Part shown: positions 36,852-45,764 of the stretch, in pieces
Position numbering within the stretch: the stretch's first letter is position 1
How the letters are laid out: each line of letters starts with the position of its first letter
Origin: an uncultured Chloroflexales bacterium
GTDB taxonomy: Bacteria > Chloroflexota > Chloroflexia > Chloroflexales > Chloroflexaceae
Length of the DNA stretch: 64,000 nt
Assembly (NCBI GenBank): GCA_937902315.1
Contig: CALGUG010000059.1
Span: 682,001 to 746,000, forward strand
Direction: 5' to 3'
Translations under genes and position numbers: made by a program
The notes under the pieces: generated by a model
The model's input: only the letters and a program-made list of their open reading frames with translations
Databases searched by the model: none
What the model was told of the DNA's origin: nothing

Positions 36852-37241
36852 TTAGTTTACCGATTGTTCGTTGAGAGCAACCGAATCCAGATGTTGAAGC
36901 TGATCGCTGAAGATTTTCCGTACATAGTTCAAAACAATGTCTTCATGAACGTGGCGCGGCAGTGAAGGCGGCACCTTGGCATAGATCTGCTGCCAAAGTA
37001 CGCGATAGTACTGTTCTTGATCGCTTTGTTGGAAGGGGATACCTGCTAGACGGTTTTCAAACAGATTGATGATCGCAGGAGTGATAACGACATTTGAAAT
37101 ATGAGCTTGGACAAGCCGTTCAAGATGTTGTTTGGCAGTGTCTGCCTCTTGTTTATTGCGACTTGCGCTCAGCCAGATCAAGGTCTCTTCGCTCCAGCCT
37201 TGGCGCCAAAGATCGATCAGTTCCCAATTTTCAATTGCCAT
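36852..37241 (-). CDS. Hypothetical protein, all-helical
   Basis: 129 residues, family not recognised. Starts MAIENWELIDLWRQGWSEETLIW and is rich in helices and charged residues, no signal or membrane segment. An excellent GGAGGCGAGT ribosome site precedes the ATG, which supports a real gene despite its position among repeats. The final ~10 residues (SVALNEQSVN) approach repeat B5 and may be shaped by it. Confidence 0.55.
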   Translation of the reverse strand: MAIENWELIDLWRQGWSEETLIWLSASRNKQEADTAKQHLERLVQAHISNVVITPAIINLFENRLAGIPFQQSDQEQYYRVLWQQIYAKVPPSLPRHVHEDIVLNYVRKIFSDQLQHLDSVALNEQSVN

Positions 37242-37383
37242 ACTCGCCTCCTGGAGTGAGATTTATAGCGTGTATGGCAATAACCGTATTAACCTAGAGC
37301 TTGGTACGGGCTATCTTAATTGCCAAAGTGGATTTTTGTGACACACAAGAAGCTGTTCCCGTAGCTGGTATATGACCATTTTT

Positions 37384-37472
37384 GTAGTGTGAGATCTTGC
37401 ACGGTAGCGCGAAAGCACACATAACTCTTTTCCGTGTTGCGAGGGCGCAAGCCTTTAAACGAATTTGGTATC
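37384..37472 (-). repeat. Degenerate family B repeat, copy B8
   Basis: GCGCGAAAGCACACATAAC echoes the right arm of the nested hairpin, and AACGAATTTGGTATC is a family terminus. The left arm is heavily mutated, so the hairpin no longer pairs well. Confidence 0.5.
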
Positions 37473-37522
37473 AATAGCTTAGATGGTACAAGGGCACTTA
37501 GCCTAGGAATGCGTTGAAACAC

Positions 37523-37558
37523 AGAAAAGCCCACGTCTTGGGGAGTGACGTGGGCTTC
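37523..37558 (-). terminator. Rho-independent terminator of the SDR gene
   Basis: On the minus strand: AAGCCCACGTC, nine-base loop, GACGTGGGCTT, then TTCTG. Good stem with a short U-rich tail. Confidence 0.75.
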
Positions 37559-37588
37559 TCCGGAAGGAAGGGAGGGAAGGAAGATTGT

Positions 37589-38353
37589 TTAGAGAGCTTT
37601 CCAGCCTCCGTCTGCTGGAATGATAGCGCCGTTGATGTAGCGAGATGCGTCCGAAGCAAGGAAGAGCGCTAAGGTAGCGATGTCGATTGGTTCAAGGAAG
37701 TTCGGGATCAGCGCACCAAAGGTTCCGGCTCGCTGTGCGCCCTTTGGATCGAGCTTGTCTTGCGGCATGGTTTCGCCGATGTTGGTTGCTGTGCCGCCCG
37801 GACAGATCGCGTTACAGCGAATGCCCTCTTTTGCATACATCCAAGCGGTGTTCTTGGTTAGACCGACGAGTGCATGCTTAGAAGTGGTATAGGCCGAGCC
37901 TGCTGCTCCGCCGCTGATGCCTGCTGTAGATGCAACGTTGATGATCGAGCCACCACCCTGCTTAAGCATCTCTTGGACGGCGCGACGGCTGGTGTACATG
38001 GGGCCATCAAGGTTGACAGCGAGCACACGTCGCCATACTTCGTCGTCGAGCTCGCCAACACCTTGCATATAGTCCATGATGCCAGCATTGTTAACCAAGA
38101 TATCGATTCGGCCGTAGGTCTCGACTGCGAAGTTGATCAGCTTTTCGGCGGTGTCTTTGTCTGCGATGTTGCCATGCAAACCTTCGATGGTGCCGCCCTT
38201 GGCTTTGATCTCTTCGACCGCTTTGGTGAGACGCTCTTGGTTCCAGTCGCCTGCTACAACCTTTGCACCTTCAGCAGTGAAGAGCTGGGCGATCGCCAAA
38301 CCCATACCCGAGGCTGCACCAGTTACAACAGCAACTTTGCCTTCTAGCTGCAT
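37589..38353 (-). CDS. Short-chain dehydrogenase/reductase (classical)
   Basis: 254 residues. Cofactor loop TGAASGMG (residues ~11-18), DILVNNAG motif, catalytic Ser (NVASTAG region) and YTTSK (Tyr/Lys of the tetrad), and ICPGGTATNI after it. The Asp after strand 2 (VVAGDWN) favours NAD over NADP. Ends with ASRYINGAIIPADGGW, typical of glucose 1-dehydrogenase or 3-oxoacyl-ACP-like SDRs. Preceded by GAAAGGAAAAGCG ribosome site. Monocistronic; substrate not deducible. Confidence 0.9.
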   Translation of the reverse strand: MQLEGKVAVVTGAASGMGLAIAQLFTAEGAKVVAGDWNQERLTKAVEEIKAKGGTIEGLHGNIADKDTAEKLINFAVETYGRIDILVNNAGIMDYMQGVGELDDEVWRRVLAVNLDGPMYTSRRAVQEMLKQGGGSIINVASTAGISGGAAGSAYTTSKHALVGLTKNTAWMYAKEGIRCNAICPGGTATNIGETMPQDKLDPKGAQRAGTFGALIPNFLEPIDIATLALFLASDASRYINGAIIPADGGWKAL

Positions 38354-38627
38354 CGCTTTTCCTTTCTACCATATGTCGGTTTGTTATGTAGACACTATAC
38401 TGCGGATCTTAGACTTGTGAGTGATCATTTGTCTACCGTACAGATAAAGAATCGCAACGATTAAGGAATAATCAGCTCTGGATCATTAAAAATGTTGTAA
38501 TACGGCATTCGTTGAAAACTAGCACGCTCGCAAGGTAGAAAGGCGAATCTTTGGGAAAAGAAGCGTAATACATTAAACAGAGCAAAGTTCTGTTTAAGCG
38601 CAGGTTTAAAGCGTATTTCGGAGTCGC

Positions 38628-38788
38628 TTGATATGGTTTTTTGTCTGGGCGCTTTCGGTTCGCAGCCCAGTTGGGAGGGATGTTGATAGCCGGAGGCGGA
38701 CGCGCTGAGGACCGCATGGAAGGGAGAGAGCTCGACGCCAGCGTTTTGAGACGGTCGAACTAAATGAGCTGAGACTGCGGATTTGAGC
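38628..38788 (-). repeat. Family A repeat, copy A9 (reverse)
   Basis: Core GATAGCCGGAGGCGGACGCG at ~38685, CCGCATGGAAGG box after it, terminus CTGCGGATTTGAG. A small hairpin AAACAGA/TCTGTTT lies just outside at 38575-38595. Nothing else is recognised in 38354-38627. Confidence 0.65.
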
Positions 38789-38903
38789 CTAGAGGAGAGG
38801 ATTAAGGGCAGCTTTTATAAAAAAACTACTTCTTTGGCATATGCCTTGCTAGTATAAATAGTGTGTTAATAATGTGAAGATCCGTTTGTAGGGAGGTGAG
38901 GCA

Positions 38904-39086
38904 ATGACGCAATCGCCTGAACGTGAACATAACATTCCAGCTTCATCCCCGGCCCCACAAAAAATCGGCGTTTACGAACGTCCCGATACCTCAAGCTATG
39001 TTGGCGCTTTTACCGCCACCCTGACCCTGTTACTTATCTCGATCATCTTCATCATTCTACTCTCCATGCTGATCATCTTTTTATAA
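38904..39086 (+). CDS. Small single-pass membrane protein
   Basis: 60 residues. Hydrophilic N-terminal half rich in Pro and charged residues (EREHNIPASSPAPQ), then one membrane segment from ~37 to the C-terminus (TLTLLLISIIFIILLSMLII). A strong GGGAGGTGAG ribosome site seven bases before ATG supports translation. Family not recognised. It precedes the acidic repeat protein on the same strand, with a 384-base gap. Confidence 0.65.
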   Translation: MTQSPEREHNIPASSPAPQKIGVYERPDTSSYVGAFTATLTLLLISIIFIILLSMLIIFL

Positions 39087-39470
39087 CGAGAACGTGCTCA
39101 ACTAGCTACGGTTACCAAGCTCGATATGGGGTAATCCAAGCTATTAAGCAGACCGAGATCGTTCATTGTGCGCTGGCTGCTTCGGGAAGCTTTTGCCTTG
39201 AGAAGCGATACATCTAATGGATTGCTGCACGGGTATAGACAAAGCGACGAAGCTATACGGCATTTGAATGGCTCTGATCAGAAACGGCGCTAAAGCAACG
39301 AACTCAAGCTGCGGAGCCTATTGAGGCGACTGGTCTGCTGAACTAACGGAAAACAAGCCTAAGAGAGATTTGGCATCAGGATAGAACGATGAGCTGAAAG
39401 GGCTGTATTGCAGACCCCATGGCTTCGCTTTGCCTCTGACCTGCGGCCAGATACATGAAAGGAAGAGATC
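39087..39470. other. Gene-free gap
   Basis: 384 bases between the small membrane protein and the acidic repeat protein. No gene, repeat copy or clear promoter was recognised; a GGAAGAG ribosome site ends it. Confidence 0.5.
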
Positions 39471-41801
39471 ATGGCTAAGACTATTGTGGCATTATTCGAT
39501 ACATTTGCTGATGCACAAGATGCGGTTAACGATCTGTTGCACGCTGGTTTTCAGCGCGAAGAGATCAGTCTTATCAGCCACGAGAAGAACGTGGGCCACG
39601 AGCGTGCGGTTAATGCAGGCGATTCGAATGATGTCAACGATGGCGCGGCGATCGGCGCGGTTGGTGGTAGCCTTGTAGGCGGCGCGGCCGGTCTACTGAT
39701 CGGTTTGGGCGTGATCGCCATCCCTGGTATCGGTCCGGTGTTGGCCTTTGGTCCGCTTATGGCTGCTTTGGGCTCGACAGCGCTAGGTGCAGGAATAGGT
39801 GCTGCTGCTGGTGGCTTGTTAGGGGCCTTGGTGGGCGCTGGTGTGCCTGAGGAAGACGCCCACATTTACACCGAGGGTGTGCGGCGTGGCGGCAGCTTGG
39901 TAGCGGTTAATGTCGACGAACAAGATCGCGTCGATAATGCGTATGCGATTTTGCAGCGCGAGGGAGCGATCGATATCGAAACGCAAAGCCAGCATTGGCG
40001 TTCTGAGGGTTGGCAGCGCTTCGATGATACGTCCGATCCGTATTACGACGATAAGGATATCGACCTTGATCGCGCGGTCGATATCGATGACGGGACGAAG
40101 CGCGATATCGAACGACCGGTGCCGATTATCGCTCCTGTGAGCGGAACCGGTAACTCGATCGGAGGCGCGGGCATCGGTGTAGCTGGACCGGTGGTTGGCG
40201 GGCTGACCAACGACTGGGACGAGCAGGATAGCGAAGAGGCCAAGGCCCAACAGATCTTGGCCGATCGAATCGCTACGGCTGCCGATGAAGAGCTGATGCG
40301 CTCGGGCAAGATCGAGACCGATGATAGCTCTGTGCGCGATCAAAGCCCCGATCATCCGCTTTCACATGTGCGAGAACTGGGCGAGGAGCGCCGAGTGACG
40401 AACGAATCGTCTGAGATCTACGATGATCTGAATCGCGACGATTTGAATCGCGATACCTATGAGAATCGTCCTCTAGGCGACGAAGAGACCTCGAGCATGG
40501 GCAGTGAGTTTATCGATGACAGCAGTTCGATCCGCCAAGCTGATGATCTTCAGCGCGACCTCGACGAGAACCGTCCTTTGGATGACGAAGCGAGCTCTGG
40601 TTTGATCAGGGGTGCGGTCGATGAGCGAGCGCTGCGCCAAGCCGATGATGTTCAGCGCGAGGAAGAAGATAACGGCTTTATCAGCCAAGATATTTATGAT
40701 CGCAATCGCGATCTGAGCCGCGACCGAGTGAGCGACTTAGAGATGCGAACCGATAGCTCGATGCTTTACGATGATAGCAGCGATCGCAACGATTACCCTG
40801 ATGACGTCACGGTCGAGCGCCAATTGAGCGATGCCAATGCGATGTTGCACGACGATAAGGGCACACGCTTGCACGATGACACGCTGAGCGATCGCGATTT
40901 GAGCGAGAACGATCCGCGTTTGCGACGCGATACCAGCGAGCGCCACGACTACCCTGACTCGTTGAATACTGAGCGCGACACCAGCGAGCGCCACGACTAC
41001 GATGAGGGCCGCTTCGACGAAGGAATGAACCGCGATATTGTTGATCGGCGCGAGGGCAACTTTGACGATGGTATGGAGCGCGATCTGCCCGAGCAGCCTC
41101 AAGGCCGTTTCGATGAGGGTATGAATCGTGATGCGCGCGATCTTCACGAAGGTCGCTTCGATGAGGGCATGGATCGCGACCCGCGCGATTTACACGAAGG
41201 CAGTTTCGATGAAGGTATGCGTAGTCAGGGCAGTGCAGGCTATCGCGACACGACCGGCCGACCCTCGGACTCGATGTTGAGGAATCGTATACCTGAGGAT
41301 CTCGCTTCCGAGAGCTATATCGGGCGGGAGGCCAGTGACGACTCGTATCTGCGCAATCAAGACCGTCTGGATCAGGCGGCCTATAACCTGCGTGAGACTG
41401 AACCCGACCTTGGCCGTTCCAGCAGGGAACAACAGGAGTATGACGAAACGCTCTATGGTAATCGGATGAGCAACCGGCAGGATGCCCATGTGGCCGATGA
41501 TCTGAGCACCAATCCGTACGATGATGTTGGTGCGCCCTCGTGGAACAGCTATGTGTCGACCTTCCGCAGAGACTACGACACCAACTATGGTTCGAGCGAG
41601 TATTCATGGGATGAGTTTAGCTCAGCTTATCGCTACGGTTACGATGTCGCCAACGACGAGCGCTATCACGGCCGTCGCTGGGAAGATATCGAAACCACCT
41701 TGCGGGGTGGCTGGGATGATGACAACTACGGCCCGTGGGATCGCTTTAAGGATGCGGTACGCTACGCTTGGGAGCAGAGCAAAGACGCCCTTGGGCGCTA
41801 G
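39471..41801 (+). CDS. 776-residue stress-type protein with Gly-rich core, acidic repeats and aromatic C-terminus
   Basis: Four parts. Residues ~1-50 (AKTIVALFDTFADAQDAVND..FQREEISLISHEKN) resemble general stress protein 17M/YflT-like domains. ~60-130 is a glycine-zipper hydrophobic stretch (GAVGGSLVGGAAGLLIGLG). ~200-660 is very acidic and probably disordered, with five units of RFDEGMNRD-like sequence near DNA positions 41008-41220. ~680-776 is a W/Y-rich domain (FRRDYDTNY, SWDEFSSAYRYGYDVAND, RWEDIETTLRGGW, WDRFKDAVRYAWEQSKDALGR). No signal peptide. Ribosome site GGAAGAG. Possibly desiccation or osmotic stress protection or surface association; function unknown. Confidence 0.75.
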   Translation: MAKTIVALFDTFADAQDAVNDLLHAGFQREEISLISHEKNVGHERAVNAGDSNDVNDGAAIGAVGGSLVGGAAGLLIGLGVIAIPGIGPVLAFGPLMAALGSTALGAGIGAAAGGLLGALVGAGVPEEDAHIYTEGVRRGGSLVAVNVDEQDRVDNAYAILQREGAIDIETQSQHWRSEGWQRFDDTSDPYYDDKDIDLDRAVDIDDGTKRDIERPVPIIAPVSGTGNSIGGAGIGVAGPVVGGLTNDWDEQDSEEAKAQQILADRIATAADEELMRSGKIETDDSSVRDQSPDHPLSHVRELGEERRVTNESSEIYDDLNRDDLNRDTYENRPLGDEETSSMGSEFIDDSSSIRQADDLQRDLDENRPLDDEASSGLIRGAVDERALRQADDVQREEEDNGFISQDIYDRNRDLSRDRVSDLEMRTDSSMLYDDSSDRNDYPDDVTVERQLSDANAMLHDDKGTRLHDDTLSDRDLSENDPRLRRDTSERHDYPDSLNTERDTSERHDYDEGRFDEGMNRDIVDRREGNFDDGMERDLPEQPQGRFDEGMNRDARDLHEGRFDEGMDRDPRDLHEGSFDEGMRSQGSAGYRDTTGRPSDSMLRNRIPEDLASESYIGREASDDSYLRNQDRLDQAAYNLRETEPDLGRSSREQQEYDETLYGNRMSNRQDAHVADDLSTNPYDDVGAPSWNSYVSTFRRDYDTNYGSSEYSWDEFSSAYRYGYDVANDERYHGRRWEDIETTLRGGWDDDNYGPWDRFKDAVRYAWEQSKDALGR

Positions 41802-41836
41802 TTAGAGCTTTGATCTAAGCGCTGAATAGCTAAAAC

Positions 41837-41868
41837 AGAAGGGAAGTGGCCGAGGCCGCTTCCCTTCT
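41837..41868 (+). terminator. Terminator after the acidic repeat gene
   Basis: AGAAGGGAAGTGGC pairs with GCCGCTTCCCTTCT (one G-T), four-base loop, then TT. Confidence 0.75.
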
Positions 41869-41881
41869 TTGTACTTTGGTG

Positions 41882-42050
41882 ATAGCGAATTCGTCTGATC
41901 AGTTCAGCATTTTGGCGACTCGGTCTCTACCTCAAAGAGGGCAGCTAGCGCGTCCGCCTACGGCTACCAACGGCTCGCCCGCAAGCAGGGTGTGGTAGCT
42001 GTGTGCCGAAAGACCGTCCCAAAATACAACGATTCAAGCAGATTTTGTAT
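41882..42050 (+). repeat. Family A repeat, copy A10
   Basis: Starts ATAGCGAATTCGTCTGATCA, core GCGTCCGCCTACGGCTACCA at 41950, ends TCAAGCAGATTTTGTAT. Very similar to A7, including GAAAGACCGTCCCAAAATAC in its right half. Confidence 0.75.
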
Positions 42051-42055
42051 GAGTT

Positions 42056-42176
42056 ATACCAAATCCGCTTGATTAGGTCTCTTTGGCCTTCGGCAGAGCG
42101 GAACGTGACTCTCCTTTTCCCGGCTTTTCGCTTTTTCTGAGCGAAGAGCATGCACGGCTTTAAACGGATTTGCTAT
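42056..42176 (-). repeat. Family B repeat, copy B6 (reverse)
   Basis: Bounded by ATACCAAATCCGCTTGATTA and AAACGGATTTGCTAT. Interior TTTGGCCTTCGGCAGAGCGG, the reverse of the family core. No nested hairpin. Confidence 0.75.
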
Positions 42177-42352
42177 TACTGGGTCGAGCTAGAAAGGTTA
42201 GGGGCGCCGGGTGTGGGCGCTTGGGCGCGATCGCGCCCAAGCGCTCGTCTTGCTGGGCGGGATGCTGGTAGCCGTAGGCGGACGCTGTTGGGACTGAATG
42301 GAAGGGTGAGACCTCTACGCTAAGGCGCTGAATGCAGCAAGCGGATGGGTAT
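42177..42352 (-). repeat. Family A repeat, copy A11 (reverse)
   Basis: Core GGTAGCCGTAGGCGGACGC near 42267, GACTGAATGGAAGG box, terminus CAAGCGGATGGGTAT. It ends only ~17 bases before the next start codon and contains a 28-bp perfect palindrome (42217-42244). Confidence 0.7.
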
Positions 42353-42368
42353 AAGCTAGGAGTAAGTG

Positions 42369-42926
42369 ATGTTGATCTTTGTGGGTGGCGCGGCTCGTAC
42401 TGGCAAAAGCATGCTGTCGCGCCGCTTGCTCGATAAGCGCAAGATCCCGTTTTTAAGCAGCGACGTGCTGATTATGGGCTTGGTGCGCGGTATGCCCGAG
42501 CTGAAGATCGAGCCTGATGAGGGCGCTTTGGTATCGGCTGAACGAATCTGGCCATTGATTTATGAAATGTCGCGCAGCCTGCTCTATGACAAGACCGATT
42601 ATCTGTTTGAAGGCGAGCTTTTGCCCTATCAAGTGGCTCGTCAGCGTGATGAAGCGCCGAATCAGGTTATCGGCTGCTTTTTAGGCTATGATCGGATCGA
42701 TCCTCAGGAGAAGCTGCGCACTATTCGCCAATATAGCGACTTCCCCAATTATTGGCCTCAAGAGATGGATGACGCCAAGCTTCTGGCGATTGTCGAACGC
42801 GAGATCGCCTTTAGTCGCTATTTGCGCCGAGAATGCCAGCGCTACGATCTGCCCTATTTCGATTTTTCCTACGATTTTGAAGCTGTTCACGATCAGGTCG
42901 AAACCTATATTCTGGAACGGCTCTAG
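42369..42926 (+). CDS. P-loop kinase-like protein
   Basis: 185 residues. N-terminal strand plus Walker A LIFVGGAARTGKSMLSRRLL, then FLSSDVLIMG with a candidate acceptor-loop Asp. The helix-rich centre DPQEKLRTIRQYSD and a C-terminal YFDFSYDFEAVHDQV follow. This layout resembles small nucleotide/metabolite kinases with a lid domain. GTG at 42366 is an alternative start; the ATG has AGGAG seven bases before it. It lies immediately downstream of repeat A11, which must contain or overlap its promoter. Substrate unknown. Confidence 0.7.
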   Translation: MLIFVGGAARTGKSMLSRRLLDKRKIPFLSSDVLIMGLVRGMPELKIEPDEGALVSAERIWPLIYEMSRSLLYDKTDYLFEGELLPYQVARQRDEAPNQVIGCFLGYDRIDPQEKLRTIRQYSDFPNYWPQEMDDAKLLAIVEREIAFSRYLRRECQRYDLPYFDFSYDFEAVHDQVETYILERL

Positions 42927-42941
42927 TTTGATCTACGATGT

Positions 42942-43991
42942 TTACATAAAGTGATCGACTGGAAAGGTCACAAGAGGATGATCAGGCTGTAAGCTGACCC
43001 AAACCCGCTCACCTTCGCTGAAGGAGAGACTGTGGTTGGCGAGACAGCACAGTTGCTGGCCCGAGTCAAGCTGAAGGGTATAGAGAAATTCTCCGCCTTG
43101 GAAGCGGCGTTGTAGCACAGTAGCGTTGCTGGGCCCCTGCTGAGCGCCGCTAAGCTTGAGATCGTCGGGGCGCACCAATACTTCAAGAGCAGCATCTGTA
43201 TGCCCGTTTGGGGCTTGCTGAAGCGGGCCGAGGCAGGTGTAGAGTTGACCAGCTTGCCAATGGGCAGGCAAGAAACTGGCTAGGCCCACGAATTCTGCCA
43301 CAAAACGGTTGATGGGCCGCATAAAGAGCGTCTCGGGAGTGGCGAACTGCTCGATGCTTCCAGCGAGCATTACGGCGATGCGATCGCCCAGACTGAAAGC
43401 CTCTTCGCGGTCGTGAGTCACAAAGAGCGCGGTGGTGCCGACCTGTTTGAGAATCACGCGCAGTTGCTCGCGCATGCTGACGCGTAGCTCGGCATCGAGG
43501 CTGCTGAAGGGTTCGTCGAGCAGCAGTAGAGCGGGGCGTGGCGCAAGGGCGCGCGCTAAGGCGACGCGTTGCTGTTGGCCGCCCGAGAGCTGATGCGGCA
43601 TGCGTTCGGCATACCCCGTCAGTTCGATCAGGTGCAACAGTTCGTCAACACGCTCGTGCTGTTGTTGGCGCGATCCACGCAGGCCGAAGGTGATATTTTG
43701 AGCCACGTTCAGATGCGGAAAGAGCGCGTGTTGTTGAAAGACCATACCAACGTTGCGCTTTTCGGGCGGAAGGCTCAGCTTTGCATCGGCCACAAGCCGC
43801 CCGCCGATCGTGATTTGACCCCTATCGGGCTGCTCGAAGCCCGCTAACAAGCGCAGCAGCGTGGTTTTGCCGCAGCCGCTTGGACCGAGCAGTACCACGA
43901 TCTCGCCGACTGCGATCTGCAGGTTGACATCGCGCAGGGCTTGCACTTCTCCAAAGGATTTGTCGAGATTGTTACACACAACCATTTGCAT
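42942..43991 (-). CDS. fbpC: Iron(III)-type ABC transporter ATPase (FbpC-like)
   Basis: 349 residues. Walker A LLGPSGCGKTTLLR (~38), signature QLSGGQQQRVALARAL, Walker B LLLLDEPFSSLDAE and switch His FVTHDREEAF. The C-terminal half is a TOBE-like regulatory domain (VLVRPDDLKLSG). Arrangement and size match the FbpC/PotA group. Last gene of a three-gene minus-strand operon with permease and binding protein. Energises import of ferric iron or a similar ligand; thiamine or phosphonate relatives cannot be fully excluded. Confidence 0.85.
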   Translation of the reverse strand: MQMVVCNNLDKSFGEVQALRDVNLQIAVGEIVVLLGPSGCGKTTLLRLLAGFEQPDRGQITIGGRLVADAKLSLPPEKRNVGMVFQQHALFPHLNVAQNITFGLRGSRQQQHERVDELLHLIELTGYAERMPHQLSGGQQQRVALARALAPRPALLLLDEPFSSLDAELRVSMREQLRVILKQVGTTALFVTHDREEAFSLGDRIAVMLAGSIEQFATPETLFMRPINRFVAEFVGLASFLPAHWQAGQLYTCLGPLQQAPNGHTDAALEVLVRPDDLKLSGAQQGPSNATVLQRRFQGGEFLYTLQLDSGQQLCCLANHSLSFSEGERVWVSLQPDHPLVTFPVDHFM

Positions 43992-44020
43992 AGCTAAGGC
44001 TCACTGTTTGTTCAAAGCGA

Positions 44021-45634
44021 TCACGCTGTGTTGTTACGATTTAAGAGTGCTAGGGGCAGCGAAGAGAGTAGCACGATCAAGAGTGCGGGCGCAGCGGCCC
44101 GAGCGAAATAGGCTTCCGAGACCGATGACCAAACGATAGTGGCGAGGGTGCGAAAGCCGGTGGGCGCTAACAAGAGCGTGATCGGCAGCTCTTTCATGGC
44201 GGTTAAAAAGGTTAGGCTGGCGGCGGCGAGCAGGCCCGGACGCATGAGCGGCAGGGTGACGCGCCAAAATACCGCCAAAGGCGAGCTGCCCAAACTGCGC
44301 GCGCTCTCTTCAAGGCTAATATGGATCCGCAATAGGGCGCTGCGTAGGGCACCGACCGCTTGGGGCACAAACAAAATGGTGTAGGCGATCATCAACATGC
44401 TAAAGCTTTGGTAGAGCGGTCGAGCGTATTGAATGCCGAAAAAGACCAAAGCGAGGGCGATCGCGATTCCGGGCAGGGCGAAACCGATGTAGATCAGCCG
44501 CTCGATCAGTTTGCTCCAGCGGCTCGGCCAGCGCGCCACCAGAATGCTGACAGGCAGGGCTGCTATCACACAGAAGAGTGCCCCAACTGCCGAGGCCAGC
44601 AGCGAGCCGCGTATGGCGCTGCCTACGCTTGCCAGCGTTTCGCCAGCTAGCAAACCGCGCACTAGCCAATAGCCTAAGACCGAGATCGGCAGAAGTAGGC
44701 TAAGGCCGATGATTAGGCCACAGAAGAGCAACGCTGGCCAGCGCCAGATCCCTAAACGAAGCGGCGCGCTTTGGCGCAGCGAGGTTTGAAGTGAACCGCT
44801 TGTGCGGGTGCGTACAAAGAGCCGCGCTTCAAGGCTGATCAGCACAATCGTCATGCCGATCAGCAGTAGGGCCAAAAAAGCGGCTTGAGAGCGATCGAAC
44901 GAGTTGTATTGGGTGTAGATGGCGCGTGTAAAGGTGGTATAGCGCATCAAGGCAACCGCGCCGAAGTCGCGCAGACTGTAGAGCGCGACCAGTAGTGCGG
45001 CGCTGCCTAGCGCTGGGCGGAGTTGTGGCAGGGTGACGCGCCAAAAAGTGCGCCATGGCCCTAAGCCTAAGCTGCGTCCGGCCTCTTCGAGGGCGGGGTC
45101 GATCTGGCTCAAGGCGGCGCGCGTGCTCAAGAAGACATAGGGATAGGTCAGCATACTCAGAGTGAAAAGCGCGCCCCAGAAGCCATAGATTGAAGGCAGG
45201 CGGTTGATCTGGAAGGGGCCTTCGAGCAGTTGTTGTAGCATGCCGCGTGGCCCTAGCACCGAGATGTAGAGATAGGCTGCTACAAAACTTGGCAGTACCA
45301 GTGGCAATGGCGCAAGCGTATTCCAGAAGCGCCGCCAAGGCAGGTCGCTGCGCACCACCAGCCAAGCTAGCGGCAGACCGATCAACATACTGCACAGAGC
45401 GCTCGCCACAGCCAAGGCGAGGCTGTTGAACATAATCTGCCAGGTTCGCGCTTGGCTAAGACTTGCAAAGGCATCGCTGCTGCCCAAAGCTCGAATCACA
45501 AGGTAGGCGATCGGCAAGAGAATCAGCGCCACCACAATCAGGCTGGCGCTCCACAACAGCACAAGCGGCCAGTTGGGGTTATGAAGCGCTGAGCGTACTG
45601 GCAGCACTTGGAAGCTGCGTTTCCTTTCAACCAT
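44021..45634 (-). CDS. fbpB: Iron(III)-type ABC permease, fused two-domain (FbpB-like)
   Basis: 537 residues with about twelve membrane segments and two EAA loops: LEEAGRSLGLGPWRTFWRVTLPQLRP in the first half and LEESARSLGSSPLAVFWRVTLPLMRP in the second. This duplicated architecture is characteristic of FbpB. It forms the whole channel in one chain. A 130-base gap with a hairpin (45715-45744) separates it from the upstream binding-protein gene. Confidence 0.9.
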   Translation of the reverse strand: MVERKRSFQVLPVRSALHNPNWPLVLLWSASLIVVALILLPIAYLVIRALGSSDAFASLSQARTWQIMFNSLALAVASALCSMLIGLPLAWLVVRSDLPWRRFWNTLAPLPLVLPSFVAAYLYISVLGPRGMLQQLLEGPFQINRLPSIYGFWGALFTLSMLTYPYVFLSTRAALSQIDPALEEAGRSLGLGPWRTFWRVTLPQLRPALGSAALLVALYSLRDFGAVALMRYTTFTRAIYTQYNSFDRSQAAFLALLLIGMTIVLISLEARLFVRTRTSGSLQTSLRQSAPLRLGIWRWPALLFCGLIIGLSLLLPISVLGYWLVRGLLAGETLASVGSAIRGSLLASAVGALFCVIAALPVSILVARWPSRWSKLIERLIYIGFALPGIAIALALVFFGIQYARPLYQSFSMLMIAYTILFVPQAVGALRSALLRIHISLEESARSLGSSPLAVFWRVTLPLMRPGLLAAASLTFLTAMKELPITLLLAPTGFRTLATIVWSSVSEAYFARAAAPALLIVLLSSLPLALLNRNNTA

Positions 45635-45714
45635 GGGTCATGCTCGTTATGCTTCTGCTGCGATTCAGCAGAAGCCTTGCTGTGAGGGGCGAACGACTTT
45701 TCAAGAGATGCTAC

Positions 45715-45744
45715 AGAGAGGAATACCACGCTGTATCCCTCTCT
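45715..45744 (-). terminator. Intercistronic hairpin between fbpA and fbpB
   Basis: AGAGAGGAATAC pairs with GTATCCCTCTCT with one mismatch. No U tract. Probably sets the ratio of binding protein to permease. Confidence 0.55.
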
Positions 45745-45764
45745 GGCAGGGCGCTAAACCGACA

